Below, piece by piece: positions 1 through 8,747 of a stretch of 64,000 bases of DNA (within the stretch, counting starts at the first letter, position 1; each line of letters begins with the position of its first letter). The stretch spans positions 15,045-79,044 of the forward strand of contig JBPOHT010000015.1 of NCBI GenBank assembly GCA_052035235.1. Direction: 5' to 3'. Origin of the DNA: Solimonas_A sp052035235. Its GTDB lineage: Bacteria > Pseudomonadota > Gammaproteobacteria > Nevskiales > Nevskiaceae. The notes under the pieces are model-generated. The model was not told the DNA's origin, did no database searches, and worked only from the letters and a program-made list of their open reading frames with translations. The translations under genes were made by a program, and so were the position numbers.

Positions 1-1116
1 AACATGACGCTGGGCGAGCAGTTCCAGGTGCAGGACCTGCGCGAGCACTATCACGCCATGCTCTTCGCCAGCGGCGCCGGCAGCGACCGGCGCCTGGGCA
101 TTCCGGGCGAGGACCTGCGGGGCAGCCATCCGGCCACCGCCTTCGTCGGCTGGTACAACTGCCATCCCGATCATGCGGGCCAGCGTTTCGACCTGTCGGC
201 GGAACGGGCGGTAGTGGTCGGTAACGGCAACGTCGCGCTCGACGTAGCGCGCATGCTGCTGCTGCCGGTGGACGAATTGCGCCATACCGACATGGCCGAT
301 CACGCACTGGACGTGCTGGCCGAAAGCCGCGTGCGCGAGGTGGTGATCCTGGGCCGCCGCGGTCCGGCACAGGCGGCGTTCACCGCGCCGGAGTTGCTGG
401 AGCTGGCTACGCTGCAGGGCGTGGACATCGCCGTGGAAGGCGCGCTGCCGGAACGGGTGGCCGATGCCGGCCAGGCGCTGCGCCTGCAACTGCTGCGGGA
501 GCTGCAGCAACGCCCAAGCAGCGGTGCCGCGCGACGGCTGGTGCTGCGCTTCCTGTCCTCGCCCGAGGCGATCCTCGGCAGCGATCGGGTGGAGGCGCTG
601 CGCATCGCCCGCAATCGCCTGGTGGAAGGTGCCGACGGCGAGCCGCGCGCCGAGGCCACGGGCGAGACCGAGAACCTCGAGACCGGGCTGGTGTTCCGTT
701 CCGTGGGCTACCGCGCCGAGCCCCTGCCCGGCCTGCCCTTCGATCCGCAGCGCGCGGTGCTGCCCAATGCCGAAGGCCGCGTGCTGGACCCAGAGCGAGG
801 CCACGCGCCGCTGCCCGGCTGCTATGTCGCCGGCTGGCTCAAGCGCGGCCCCAGTGGCGTGATCGGCACCAACAAGATCTGCTCGCGCGAGACCGTCACG
901 GCCCTGCTGGCCGATGCGTCCGCAGGCCGCCTGGGCGCCGCGCCGCAGGCCGGCACGGAACTGCCGGCCCTGCTGCAGCGCGGCCGCGAGGTGCTGGTGG
1001 ACTACGACGGCTGGAAGCGCATCGACCGCCAGGAACAGGCCCGCGGCGCCCCGCAAGGCCGCCCGCGCGCGCGCCTGGCCAGTGTTGCCGAGATGCTGCT
1101 GACGGCCAACGGCTGA
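1..1116 (+). CDS. Ferredoxin/adrenodoxin-type NADP+ reductase, 5' truncated by window edge
   Basis: FAD- and NADP-dependent reductase of the adrenodoxin reductase/FprA family, which passes electrons from NADPH to a [2Fe-2S] or similar ferredoxin. The reading frame is open to the first base of the window and lacks the N-terminal FAD-binding glycine motif, so roughly 80-90 residues lie outside (family length about 450; 371 codons seen here). What is visible is the NADP-binding fold with the GNGNVALDVARM motif, an ILGRRGPAQAAFT segment and the C-terminal FAD-contacting stretch GWLKRGPSGVIGTNK, all typical of FprA-like enzymes. It is cytoplasmic. Its neighbours are a GMC oxidoreductase and a CoA ligase. 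It is a candidate electron donor for the P450/ferredoxin pair at 27.5-29.2 kb and for the three Rieske oxygenases, which otherwise lack a reductase here. That partnership is inferred. Confidence 0.88.
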   Translation, partial: NMTLGEQFQVQDLREHYHAMLFASGAGSDRRLGIPGEDLRGSHPATAFVGWYNCHPDHAGQRFDLSAERAVVVGNGNVALDVARMLLLPVDELRHTDMADHALDVLAESRVREVVILGRRGPAQAAFTAPELLELATLQGVDIAVEGALPERVADAGQALRLQLLRELQQRPSSGAARRLVLRFLSSPEAILGSDRVEALRIARNRLVEGADGEPRAEATGETENLETGLVFRSVGYRAEPLPGLPFDPQRAVLPNAEGRVLDPERGHAPLPGCYVAGWLKRGPSGVIGTNKICSRETVTALLADASAGRLGAAPQAGTELPALLQRGREVLVDYDGWKRIDRQEQARGAPQGRPRARLASVAEMLLTANG

Positions 1117-1118
1117 GA

Positions 1119-1201
1119 CGTCATACCGGCGAAAGCCGGTATCCAGTCCCTGACTGGAGTCGCCACCTCAACACTGGATACCGGCTTTCGCCGGTATGAC
1201 G
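1119..1201. repeat. Dispersed inverted repeat, copy 1 of 3
   Basis: Perfect 29-bp arms at 1119-1147 and 1173-1201 flank a 25-base centre. The arm begins CGTCATACCGGCGAAAGCC. The same arms occur at 4527-4608 and, with two changes in the right arm, at 58480-58562. Each copy is intergenic and starts just after a stop codon, which fits a REP/MITE-like element. The hairpin may also end transcription of the reductase gene. Confidence 0.9.
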
Positions 1202-1286
1202 GTTTCCTGGTTTGGACTGCATCGAAGAACCCAAGGCCCTGATCCGCTTGCCAAGGCCGGGGGCATCGTTTAACGTCCGGATTATT

Positions 1287-1304
1287 ACAAATTACATATT
1301 TTGT
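1287..1304. promoter_or_regulatory. AT-rich promoter region with weak inverted repeat before the GMC gene
   Basis: An AT-rich island (about 1270-1312) in otherwise GC-rich DNA, about 55-70 bases before the GMC start. It contains ACAAA and TTTGT half-sites in inverted orientation, separated by an AT-rich spacer. It probably holds the promoter and perhaps a TetR-type operator. Half-sites this short occur by chance, so confidence is low. Confidence 0.3.
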
Positions 1305-1358
1305 CTAAATGTCCTTTAAAGCCGAAAGAGGCTCAGGACGGCGAGACCTGGAGAGAGC

Positions 1359-2981
1359 GTGAATACTTCATCCCCGACTGCGGGCGTGGCGGTGGATTAC
1401 CTGATCGTCGGCGGCGGCACGGCCGGCACCGTGCTGGCCAATCGCCTCAGCGAGAATCCATCGGTGCAGGTGGTGCTGGTCGAGGCCGGCGGCGAGGCGC
1501 GCTCGCCTCTGGTGCAGTTGCCGGTGGGTTTCGCCAAGCTGGTGGCGCACCCGGTGTTCGACTGGCGCTATCCGCAGGCCCCGGACCCCACGATCCACGG
1601 TCGCCATTTCGTCTGGTCTGCCGGGCGCCTGCTCGGCGGCAGCAGCTCAATCAACGGGCAGGTCTACATCCGCGGCACGCGTCGCGACTTCGACCGCTGG
1701 GCCGAGGCCGGCGCGCGTGGCTGGAACTTCGACGCGGTGCTGCCCTACTTCAAGCGCTCCGAGGACTGGGCCGGCGCCCCGCATCCGGCGCACGGACAGG
1801 GTGGCCCGCTGACGGTTTCGCCGATGCGTGACGTGCATCCGCTGTGCCGCAACTTCCTGGAGGCCTGTGCCCAGTCCGGCCTGCCGACGCTGGCCGACTA
1901 CCACGGCGGCGACATGGAAGGCGCCTTCCTGACCGTGGGCACCCAGCGCGACGGTTGGCGCTGCAGCGCCGAGAAGGCTTTCCTGCGGCCGGCGCGGCAG
2001 CGGCCCAACCTGCGCGTGATCACCAACGCCCGCGTCGAGCGCGTGGTGTTCGACGGCCGCCGCGCCGTCGGCATCCACTACCTGCAGGACGGCCGGCCCC
2101 AGGCACTGCGCGCGCAGCGCGAGGTGATCGTCAGCGCCGGCACGGTCGGCAGTGCCGCGCTGCTGCTGCGCTCCGGCGTGGGCCCCGGTGCCTGGCTGCA
2201 GTCGCGCGGCATCGGCGTGGTGCATGACCTGGAGGGCGTGGGCCAGAACCTGCAGGAGCATGCCAGCGTCGGGCAGAACAAGTTCGTCAACGTGCCCACG
2301 CTCAATTCGCAGACCGGGCTGCTGGACATGCTGGGTCATGCCTGGCGCTTCGCCAACGGCCGCAAGGGCATCCTCAGTGCGCCGGCCGTGCAGGCCATGG
2401 GCCTGGCGCGTACCAGCCCGGAGCTGTCAGAACCCGACGTGCAGCTGCACTTCATGCCGCTGTCCTACGACATCCTGCCGGACACGGTCTCCACCGCCAG
2501 CGCGACGATGCCCAAGGAGCCGACCATCACCATCAACGTCACGCTGTGTCAGCCGAAGAGTCGCGGGCGCGTGGAGCTGGACGCGGATGGCCAGCCGCTG
2601 GTGATGCACCAGTTCCTGTCCGACTCGCGCGACGTCGACAGCCTGATCGCCGGCCAGAAGCTGATCGACCGCCTGTTCGGCGCGCCGGCCCTGCGCTCGC
2701 TGATCGTGGCACCGCGCTCGCCGGAGCAGTTGCCGCAGGACGATGCCGGCTGGGCCGACTACGTGCGCTGGAAGACGGCGCCGGCCTATCACCCGGTGGG
2801 TACCTGCCGCATGGGCCGTGATACCGCTGCGGTAGTGGACCCCGAGCTGCGCGTGCACGGCATCGAGGGCCTGCGCGTGATCGATGCCTCGGTCATGCCC
2901 ACCGTCACCAGCGGCAACACCAATGCCCCCACAATGATGATCGCCGAGAAGGGCGCGGACCTGGTCCGCGGCCGGGAGTAG
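1359..2981 (+). CDS. GMC family oxidoreductase (choline dehydrogenase-like)
   Basis: FAD-dependent alcohol dehydrogenase of the glucose-methanol-choline family, 540 residues. The N-terminal dinucleotide-binding motif VGGGTAGTVLANRL is at about residues 13-26, the GMC signature GRLLGGSSSINGQ at about 90, and the C-terminal HPVGTCRMG, which holds the catalytic histidine, at about 475. It ends with the family SGNTNAPTMM segment. The start is GTG at 1359, chosen because GGAGAG lies 4-9 bases upstream and the next codons lead straight into the FAD fold. No signal peptide is seen. It sits 4 bases before a CoA ligase, so the pair is probably one transcript: alcohol oxidation followed by acid activation. 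The true substrate cannot be read from the sequence; family members act on choline, alkanols, polyethylene glycol and terpenoid alcohols. Confidence 0.92.
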   Translation: MNTSSPTAGVAVDYLIVGGGTAGTVLANRLSENPSVQVVLVEAGGEARSPLVQLPVGFAKLVAHPVFDWRYPQAPDPTIHGRHFVWSAGRLLGGSSSINGQVYIRGTRRDFDRWAEAGARGWNFDAVLPYFKRSEDWAGAPHPAHGQGGPLTVSPMRDVHPLCRNFLEACAQSGLPTLADYHGGDMEGAFLTVGTQRDGWRCSAEKAFLRPARQRPNLRVITNARVERVVFDGRRAVGIHYLQDGRPQALRAQREVIVSAGTVGSAALLLRSGVGPGAWLQSRGIGVVHDLEGVGQNLQEHASVGQNKFVNVPTLNSQTGLLDMLGHAWRFANGRKGILSAPAVQAMGLARTSPELSEPDVQLHFMPLSYDILPDTVSTASATMPKEPTITINVTLCQPKSRGRVELDADGQPLVMHQFLSDSRDVDSLIAGQKLIDRLFGAPALRSLIVAPRSPEQLPQDDAGWADYVRWKTAPAYHPVGTCRMGRDTAAVVDPELRVHGIEGLRVIDASVMPTVTSGNTNAPTMMIAEKGADLVRGRE

Positions 2982-2985
2982 GAAC

Positions 2986-4503
2986 ATGCACTTCAACCGC
3001 TACGTCTCGTTCTGGAGCCGCCGCCGCGGCGACGCCCTGGCCATCGCCTGCAACGATGAGCGCATCAGCTGGCGCGAGCTGGACCGTGCCTCCGCCGCCC
3101 TGGCCGGCTACCTGCAGGAGCAGGGCCTGCAGCGCGGCGACCGCTTCGGCTGCCTGTTGGGCAACGGTATTCCCTGGGTGGTGGCCTACGTCGCTTCGCT
3201 GCGCCTGGGCACGATCTTCGTGCCGCTGAACTCGATGTTCGGGCGGTTCGAGCTGGAACAGATCGTGGCGGACGCGGAGTGCAGCGCGGTGCTGTCCTGC
3301 CCGGCGCAGGTTTCCAAACTGGGTCTCACCGACGACAGCACACCGCAGGAACGCCCTCGCGTCTACCTACTCAAGGCTGGCACGGCGCCGGCCGACTATG
3401 CCGACATCCTCGCCGCGAGCCGCACGTTCTCTGACCCGATCCTGCCCGACGACGACGTCATGGCGATCTGCTACACCTCGGGCACCACCGGCGTGCCCAA
3501 GGGCGCGGCGCTGACGCACCGCGCGGTGGACGCCGCGATGCAGGGCCTGGTGCTGAACTTCGGCCTGCGCGGCGGCGAGGAGCGCCTGCTGATCCTGGCC
3601 CCGCTGGCCTTCACCGGCGGCGTCATCTCCAACCTGGCGGTGATGATCGTGCTGGGCGCCGGCGCCTTCGTGGAAACCACCGTGGACCCGGCGCGCGCCT
3701 ACAAGCTGCTGACCGAGGAAGGCATTACCTACTTCGGCGGCGTGCCAGCACTGTGGGAACGCATCGCCATGGCACCGGGCTTCGAGACCGCCGACCTGTC
3801 GAACCTGCGGGCTGCCTTCACCGGCGGCGCGCCGGTACCCAAGCCCTTGCTGGAGAAGTTCCTGGCCAAGGGCGTGACGATCCGCCAGCAGTACGGCTTC
3901 ACCGAAGGCTGCGCCGGCGTCTCCTCACCGGACGCCGCCACGGCGGCGGCCGATCCGGGGAGCTGCGGCCAGCCGCTGCCGGGCATCGAGCTGGAAATCC
4001 GCAACGACGCCGGCCAGCGCACCGCGCCGGGCGAGGTGGGCGAGGTGCACGCGCGCGGCCTCCAGCTGATGCAGGGCTACTGGAACAAGCCGGAGGCCAC
4101 GCGCGAGTCCTTCGACGGCGAGTGGTACCGCACCGGCGACCTCGGCCACTACGGCGAGGCGGGGGATATCCGCATCGTGGACCGCAAGAAGAACATGCTG
4201 ATCTCCGGCGGCGTCAACATCTACCCCGCCGAGGTGGAGCGCGCCCTGGCGCAGATTCCCGGCGTGGTGGAAACGCTGGTGCTGGGCCTGCCGAGCGAGC
4301 GCTGGGGCCAGGAGGTAGCCGCCATCGTCTACGGCCCTTCGATCACCGACGGCAGCGGCGTGCTGGAAAGAGCGCGCGAGCTGCTAGGTGCCTACAAGGC
4401 CCCCAAGCACCTGCGCCTGAGCCCGCAGCCCTTGCCGCGCACGGCGTCCAACAAGATTGCGCGCACAGGATTGCAGGAGTTGTTCGAGGCGTTGCCGGCC
4501 TGA
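2986..4503 (+). CDS. AMP-forming acyl-CoA synthetase
   Basis: Class I adenylate-forming enzyme (ANL superfamily), 505 residues, activating a carboxylic acid to its CoA thioester through an acyl-AMP. The P-loop motif YTSGTTGVPKGAALTH is at about residues 163-178, the A5 motif QQYGFTEG at about 303, the A7 region YRTGDLGHYGEAGDIRIVDRK at about 378-398 (listed here as one 20-residue stretch plus its lysine), and the catalytic lysine in the C-terminal PRTASNKIARTGL. It starts 4 bases after the GMC stop, so translation is probably coupled. It resembles fatty-acid, cyclohexane-carboxylate or aryl-acid ligases; specificity is unknown. A palindromic repeat begins 23 bases after its stop. Confidence 0.93.
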   Translation: MHFNRYVSFWSRRRGDALAIACNDERISWRELDRASAALAGYLQEQGLQRGDRFGCLLGNGIPWVVAYVASLRLGTIFVPLNSMFGRFELEQIVADAECSAVLSCPAQVSKLGLTDDSTPQERPRVYLLKAGTAPADYADILAASRTFSDPILPDDDVMAICYTSGTTGVPKGAALTHRAVDAAMQGLVLNFGLRGGEERLLILAPLAFTGGVISNLAVMIVLGAGAFVETTVDPARAYKLLTEEGITYFGGVPALWERIAMAPGFETADLSNLRAAFTGGAPVPKPLLEKFLAKGVTIRQQYGFTEGCAGVSSPDAATAAADPGSCGQPLPGIELEIRNDAGQRTAPGEVGEVHARGLQLMQGYWNKPEATRESFDGEWYRTGDLGHYGEAGDIRIVDRKKNMLISGGVNIYPAEVERALAQIPGVVETLVLGLPSERWGQEVAAIVYGPSITDGSGVLERARELLGAYKAPKHLRLSPQPLPRTASNKIARTGLQELFEALPA

Positions 4504-4526
4504 TAGGCGTCGCTGGCACTGCAATC

Positions 4527-4608
4527 CGTCATACCGGCGAAAGCCGGTATCCAGTCCCGTCACGAGTAGCCACCGCATGACTGGATACCGGCTTTCGCCG
4601 GTATGACG
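4527..4608. repeat. Dispersed inverted repeat, copy 2 of 3
   Basis: Arms at 4527-4555 and 4580-4608 are identical to those of copy 1; only the centre differs (24 bases). It lies between the CoA ligase stop and the terminator of the convergent Rieske gene, and may add transcription stop function on the plus strand. Confidence 0.9.
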
Positions 4609-4710
4609 TCTATCCCTGTGAACGACGGAACCACCCACGGAGCGTTCACACCGAGTAGCGACGCAAGGCGGCGCGTATCGAGGCGCGCGCTGTCCCAGCA
4701 ATGTCCGGCA

Positions 4711-4747
4711 CAAACAAAAGGAGGCGCCGGCTCGCGCGGGCGCCCCC
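4711..4747 (-). terminator. Rho-independent terminator of the first Rieske gene
   Basis: Read on the minus strand, a 9-bp stem (GGGGGCGCC against GGCGCCTCC, one G-T pair) with a 10-base GC-rich loop is followed by TTTTGTTTG. It begins 20 bases after the stop codon of the minus-strand Rieske gene. It is the clearest intrinsic terminator in the window. Confidence 0.8.
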
Positions 4748-4766
4748 AAACCCCAATCTTGCCGAC

Positions 4767-5954
4767 TCAGCTCGCCAGCAGCGCCTCCAGGCGCTCGTAG
4801 TAGCCGACGATGGTGCCTTCCAGCCCGCTGTAGACCACCTCGCGCAGCGCGCCGGAGTCCAGGCCCACCTGCGAGATCTGCGCGGCGCGGAAGTCCTCGG
4901 TGCCGAATACCTTCTGGATCAGCTCATAGGAGCGTGCGTAAAGCTCCTCGGCTTTCGCATTATCCGGCGCCGAAGGTGTCAGCATGAAGTACTCCACCGT
5001 GGTCTTGCCGGCGGCGCGCGGCATCAGGAACATCACGCTGATGTAGTGCGGGCTGGTCACCACCACCGTGCTGGGGAACACCAGGTAGGCATGGGTCACG
5101 GTGCGGTGGATGTTCTCGCCGGGGATGTCCAGCATCTCCGGGCTGAAGTTGGCCTTGCCGGAGATCTGGCGGATGTGCCGCCCCAGGTAGTCGGTGACGT
5201 TGGGCACGTCGGCGAACATCTTGCCGATGGACTGCGCGTGCAGGCGCTGCACGTGGTAGCCCTCCAGGAAAGGCTCGAGCACCAGCTTCCAGTTGGCGTC
5301 GAGCTCGAATGTGCGGCGGCCGTAGACATGCGCCTTGGGGATGCCCAGCGCGGTGAAGTCGGCGGCAATCTCGTCGGACATGCTGCTGAAGTCCGGCTCC
5401 CGCGTGCGGTCCAGGCAGACCCAGATCAGGCCGCCGGATTCCCTGCAGGCCAGCGTCGCCAGGCCGCGGCTGCCCTTGTCGAGCCCGGCGAAGGTCTCGG
5501 CGCGCGGCACGCCCACCAGCTTGCCGTCCAGCGCGTAGGTCCAGGCGTGGTAGGGGCAGGACAGGCGCGCGGCCTTGTGCGGATCGCAGTCCTCCACCAG
5601 CTTGGAGCCCTTGTGCTGGCAGGCATTGAGGAAGGCATGCACCACGCCGTCGCGATCACGCGTCAGCAACAGCGGCAGGCCGTGGCCCTCGTGGGCCAGC
5701 ACGCTGCCCGGCTCGGGCAACATCACCGACAAGGTCACCGGCACCGCGGTGCGCAGGAACACGCGCTCACGCTCCAGGCGATAGCGCGCGTCGTCGGTGA
5801 AGATCGAAGCCGGCCGGCGCGCGTCCAGCACGGGCACGACGGCCTGGTCGTGCGCCGGGATCGCGCGGATGGCGGCGATCTGGCCCGGCGTCAGGCTCTC
5901 CAGCGTAGCGACGGCGCGGCGCGCAGGCGGGACGGTGGCGGCAGTGGTGCTCAT
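4767..5954 (-). CDS. Rieske [2Fe-2S] ring-hydroxylating oxygenase, alpha subunit (1 of 3)
   Basis: Catalytic subunit of a Rieske non-heme iron oxygenase, 395 residues. The Rieske cluster ligands are Cys112, His114 (ACQHKGS), Cys133 and His136 (SCPYHAW). The mononuclear iron site is in EGYHVQRLH with His234 and His239. It uses electrons from a separate ferredoxin/reductase to insert oxygen into, or demethylate, an organic substrate. No beta subunit is encoded nearby, so it may be an alpha-only enzyme. It is a close relative of the third Rieske protein in this window (shared CPYHAWTY, VFPSxxVVTSP and GxEDFxAAxxxQxGL patterns) and more distant from the second. It is a single-gene unit, with a palindromic operator just upstream and a terminator just downstream. 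Confidence 0.93.
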   Translation of the reverse strand: MSTTAATVPPARRAVATLESLTPGQIAAIRAIPAHDQAVVPVLDARRPASIFTDDARYRLERERVFLRTAVPVTLSVMLPEPGSVLAHEGHGLPLLLTRDRDGVVHAFLNACQHKGSKLVEDCDPHKAARLSCPYHAWTYALDGKLVGVPRAETFAGLDKGSRGLATLACRESGGLIWVCLDRTREPDFSSMSDEIAADFTALGIPKAHVYGRRTFELDANWKLVLEPFLEGYHVQRLHAQSIGKMFADVPNVTDYLGRHIRQISGKANFSPEMLDIPGENIHRTVTHAYLVFPSTVVVTSPHYISVMFLMPRAAGKTTVEYFMLTPSAPDNAKAEELYARSYELIQKVFGTEDFRAAQISQVGLDSGALREVVYSGLEGTIVGYYERLEALLAS

Positions 5955-5972
5955 GAAGCTCTCCGGCTTGTT

Positions 5973-5987
5973 TCTAATGTCATTAGA
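5973..5987. promoter_or_regulatory. Perfect palindrome TCTAATGtCATTAGA before the first Rieske gene
   Basis: A 7-bp inverted repeat with a one-base centre, 19 bases upstream of the Rieske start codon in an AT-rich pocket. Size, symmetry and place fit an operator for a TetR-type repressor. The right half CATTAGATT recurs exactly at 28788-28796 between the P450 and ferredoxin genes, hinting at a shared regulator. Confidence 0.55.
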
Positions 5988-6050
5988 TTATTGGCCGCAA
6001 AGAGGCCGGAGTCAATGCGTGGGCCATTTAGGCGTGACTAGCTAAGCCAG

Positions 6051-6193
6051 CCCCCTCTCCCGCTGGCGACCAAAGGAAGTCCCGGTGGGACGGGAGAGGG
6101 CTAGGGTGAGGGTGGTGCAGTGGCGGTACGCAGATTGCCTCCGATTGAAGGCTCCACCCTCACCCTGACCCTCTCCCGCCAGCGGGAGAGGGG
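6051..6193. repeat. Nested hairpin repeat of the CCCTCTCCCGC type
   Basis: Two hairpins built from CCCTCTCCC/GGGAGAGGG arms lie at 6051-6100 and 6168-6193. Between them is a further inverted pair, CTAGGGTGAGGGTGG (6101-6115) against a near-complementary copy at 6154-6168. The same core forms the hairpin at 15516-15541. This is a dispersed intergenic repeat; it fills most of the gap between the Rieske start and the CoA-transferase stop. Nothing else is seen in this 274-base gap besides the operator at 5973. Confidence 0.8.
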
Positions 6194-6228
6194 ACTGTCT
6201 TTGTCTACGATTCATCCAGCGAAGGGGA

Positions 6229-7446
6229 CTACAGAAGTACCCCTGCCGCAGAGAGGCGCTCACACTCCACGGCATCCAAGCCAAGCCTTTGCAGCACGCC
6301 TATGGAGTGCTGGCCCAGCGCCGGGGCCGGCGCGGGCGCAAAGTCCTGCCCCGGCGTCTTCACCGGCGTGCCGGTGAGGCGCAGGCGCCCGATACCCGGA
6401 TGCTCGCTCTCGTAGAGATTGCCGCGCGCCAGGAAGTGCGGGTCCTGCGCCAGGTCCTGCAGGTCGTTGGCGGGGCCGCCGGGCACGCCGTGCTGCAGGA
6501 ACAAGGCGATCCACTCGTCGCGATTACGGGTCCGGAACAGATCGCGCAGCAGGTCATGCACCTGTTCGTCCGCCTGCGCGGTGTCTCCGCCAACGGCGTA
6601 CTTCTCCAGCAGGTCCGGACGCGCCACCGCCTGGCAGAAGCGCTCCCAGAACTTCGGCGCCAGGGCCTGGAAGAACAGGCCGCGCCCGTCGGCGGTGTCG
6701 TAGCGACAGAGTCGCGGCCAGCGCGCCATCTTGCCGCGGCTGTTGGTGAAGCCCGGCCGCGGATGCAGCAAGCCCGCGTTGAGTACGGTGTTGACGCCTT
6801 CCGGCAGCCAGTGCGCTGCGGACTCGGCGCCGGTGACCTCGATCAGCGCGCCCTGCCCGCTGCGCTGCGCCTGCCACAGGGCCGCCAGCACGCCGAGCGC
6901 GGCGTTGAGGCCCATGGCATGCATGCCGATGGGCGCCCAGTCGGTCTGCCGGCGCTCCTCGGGCGACAGCGCGTAGGGATTGAGCCCGGACAGCGCGCCG
7001 AAGGCGTCGAAGGAGGGACCGTGCGAGCCGAGACGATGATAGGGACCGTCGCGGCCCAGGCCTGACAGCGAGCAGTAGACCAGGCGCGGGTTCAGCGCCG
7101 ATAGCGCCTCATGGCCAAGGCCCAGCGAATCCAGGTAGCCGGCGCGCATGCCTTCGATCACCACGTCGGCTTGCGCCACCAAGCGACGGAACAGTTCCGC
7201 ACCTTCGGGGTGCTGCAGGTCCAGGCCCAGGCTCTGCTTGCCGCGGTTCCAGCGCAGGTGCAGCAGGCTGACGCCGTCCGGCGTTCCGGCGGCGGGCGTG
7301 CCGCTGTGGCGCAAGGGATCGCCGTCGCGCCCCTCCACCTTGATCACCTCGGCGCCCATGTCGGCCAGATAGCCGCCGAGGCTGGCGGGTCCGAGCTGCG
7401 CCACCTCGATCACGCGGACGCCTTCGAGAAAGCGGTAGCCGGCCAT
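6229..7446 (-). CDS. Class III CoA-transferase (CaiB/BaiF family)
   Basis: Formyl-CoA transferase/CaiB-type enzyme of 405 residues, moving CoA between acyl-CoA and a free acid without ATP. The N-terminal GVRVIEVAQLGPASLGGYL and GAEVIKVE segments and the LDLQHPEGAELFRRLV stretch are family hallmarks. SFDAFGALSGL, at about residue 150, is the place of the catalytic aspartate. Its ATG overlaps the stop of the upstream Rieske gene (TGATG at 7448-7444), so the two are translationally coupled. It likely activates the product or substrate of that oxygenase. Some family members are racemases (alpha-methylacyl-CoA racemase); that activity cannot be excluded. Confidence 0.92.
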   Translation of the reverse strand: MAGYRFLEGVRVIEVAQLGPASLGGYLADMGAEVIKVEGRDGDPLRHSGTPAAGTPDGVSLLHLRWNRGKQSLGLDLQHPEGAELFRRLVAQADVVIEGMRAGYLDSLGLGHEALSALNPRLVYCSLSGLGRDGPYHRLGSHGPSFDAFGALSGLNPYALSPEERRQTDWAPIGMHAMGLNAALGVLAALWQAQRSGQGALIEVTGAESAAHWLPEGVNTVLNAGLLHPRPGFTNSRGKMARWPRLCRYDTADGRGLFFQALAPKFWERFCQAVARPDLLEKYAVGGDTAQADEQVHDLLRDLFRTRNRDEWIALFLQHGVPGGPANDLQDLAQDPHFLARGNLYESEHPGIGRLRLTGTPVKTPGQDFAPAPAPALGQHSIGVLQRLGLDAVECERLSAAGVLL

Positions 7447-8621
7447 CAGCCGCCCTCGCCGAGGTCGGCGGCGAGCTGCCGGTGCAGGTGCTGGCAGGCC
7501 AGCTCGCTACGGCCGTAGCGGTAGGTCCCCTCCGGGCGTGCCTCGGCGTTCTGCTGGATGTAGCGCTCCATCGGCCAGTCCTCCTGCGTCGCTGCCTGCT
7601 CCAGGATCTCCCAGCTCTTGCGCACGCGCTGCTCGATGGCGTCGTCGAGGATGTCGCGCCGTACCAGAAAGCGGATCTGCGCCGTGCAACGCGAGGGTTG
7701 CGCCAGCGTGGGCCAGACCGTCCAGAACTCGATGTGGTCCGGGGCGGCGATCATCATGGAGTTGGGATAGATCACCAGGTTGGACCCGATGTAGCGCGAA
7801 CTGCCCTGCAGCGGCTCGCCGGATTTGACCAGGGCTTCCAGCTTGGTGCGCGCGCCGAAGTGCTGGCCGTGGCGGCCGTAGTGGCGGAATACGCCGATGT
7901 TGCTGGCGATCAGCTTGCCAACGCCGTTGGCGTGCAGGAAGCGCGGGTGGATGACGTCGATGGCGCCGTCCATCACCAGCTTCCAGTTCATCTCCAGCTC
8001 GAAGGACTTGTCGATGAGGATCACCGATTCCTCCAGTTGCCAGGGGCCGACCTGTGCCTCCACCTCGGCGCCCAGGTACTCGTCCAGCGCCTGCCCCTCG
8101 CCCTCCAGCGTGACGAAGACCAGGCCGTGGCGCTGCTCGGCGCGCAGGGGCCGCAGGCTGTTGCAGGCGCGATCGATGCGGTCGAAGGATTTCTCGTAAG
8201 GCACGTGGCGCAGGCCACCGCCCTCGCGCTCGTAGGACCAGCCGTGGTACTGGCAGACGAACACCCGCTTGTTGCCGCTGGGCTTCTGCTCCACGCGGCC
8301 GCCGCGGTGGCGGCAGGCGTTGAGCCAGGCGCGGACGCTGCCGTCCTCCTGGCGCGCCAGCAGCAGCGGCACGCCGAGTACCGTGCGGGTGATGAAGTCG
8401 CCCGCACGGGGCAGTTCCGAGACATGCGCCACCAGCAGCGGCAGGCGCTTCATCAGGGCGATCTCGGCCTGGGCGCGCCCGGCGCTGACGAAGTGCGACA
8501 CCGGCACCTGCAGGTCGCAGTCGGCGAGATCGGTGGTCTCTGCCCGGATGTGGCCGATCAGCCGCGAGGACACCTCGTCGGGCACACCGACACTGCGGCT
8601 GGCGCCATGGGAGCTGTGCAT
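7446..8621 (-). CDS. Rieske [2Fe-2S] ring-hydroxylating oxygenase, alpha subunit (2 of 3)
   Basis: Rieske non-heme iron oxygenase catalytic subunit, 391 residues. Cluster ligands are Cys103/His105 (ACRHRGG) and Cys123/His126 (CQYHGWSY). The mononuclear iron site is IHPRFLH, inside MDGAIDVIHPRFLHANG. It is the most divergent of the three Rieske proteins here, so it likely acts on a different intermediate. It forms a coupled operon with the CoA-transferase downstream and is transcribed divergently from a TetR gene, with an inverted-repeat operator between. No beta subunit or reductase is adjacent. Confidence 0.93.
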   Translation of the reverse strand: MHSSHGASRSVGVPDEVSSRLIGHIRAETTDLADCDLQVPVSHFVSAGRAQAEIALMKRLPLLVAHVSELPRAGDFITRTVLGVPLLLARQEDGSVRAWLNACRHRGGRVEQKPSGNKRVFVCQYHGWSYEREGGGLRHVPYEKSFDRIDRACNSLRPLRAEQRHGLVFVTLEGEGQALDEYLGAEVEAQVGPWQLEESVILIDKSFELEMNWKLVMDGAIDVIHPRFLHANGVGKLIASNIGVFRHYGRHGQHFGARTKLEALVKSGEPLQGSSRYIGSNLVIYPNSMMIAAPDHIEFWTVWPTLAQPSRCTAQIRFLVRRDILDDAIEQRVRKSWEILEQAATQEDWPMERYIQQNAEARPEGTYRYGRSELACQHLHRQLAADLGEGG

Positions 8622-8658
8622 GCGGGGTCTCCTGCGGATTCGTGGGGCTGGCCGATAC

Positions 8659-8690
8659 TATACAAGTTACGTTTGTTGTCAATTTGTATA
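8659..8690. promoter_or_regulatory. Operator candidate TATACAA-n18-TTGTATA in a divergent promoter
   Basis: Inverted 7-bp half-sites 18 bases apart, in the AT-rich gap between the divergent Rieske/CoA-transferase operon and the TetR gene. This is the usual place for a TetR-type repressor that controls both itself and the divergent operon. Confidence 0.5.
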
Positions 8691-8747
8691 TTTATGAGGA
8701 CGATCCGCCCTACAATGGCGGCATCACGCCTCCCGGAGAGCCTCCCC

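Noticed and set aside
1119..4608. Two nearby identical repeats as a possible CRISPR array or composite transposon
   Set aside because: Units are inverted hairpins 3.4 kb apart flanking ordinary genes, with no spacers of equal length, no cas gene and no transposase.
7482..8747. Open upstream extension of the TetR frame at 8748
   Set aside because: It is antisense to the Rieske 2 gene; no TetR protein has such an N-terminus.
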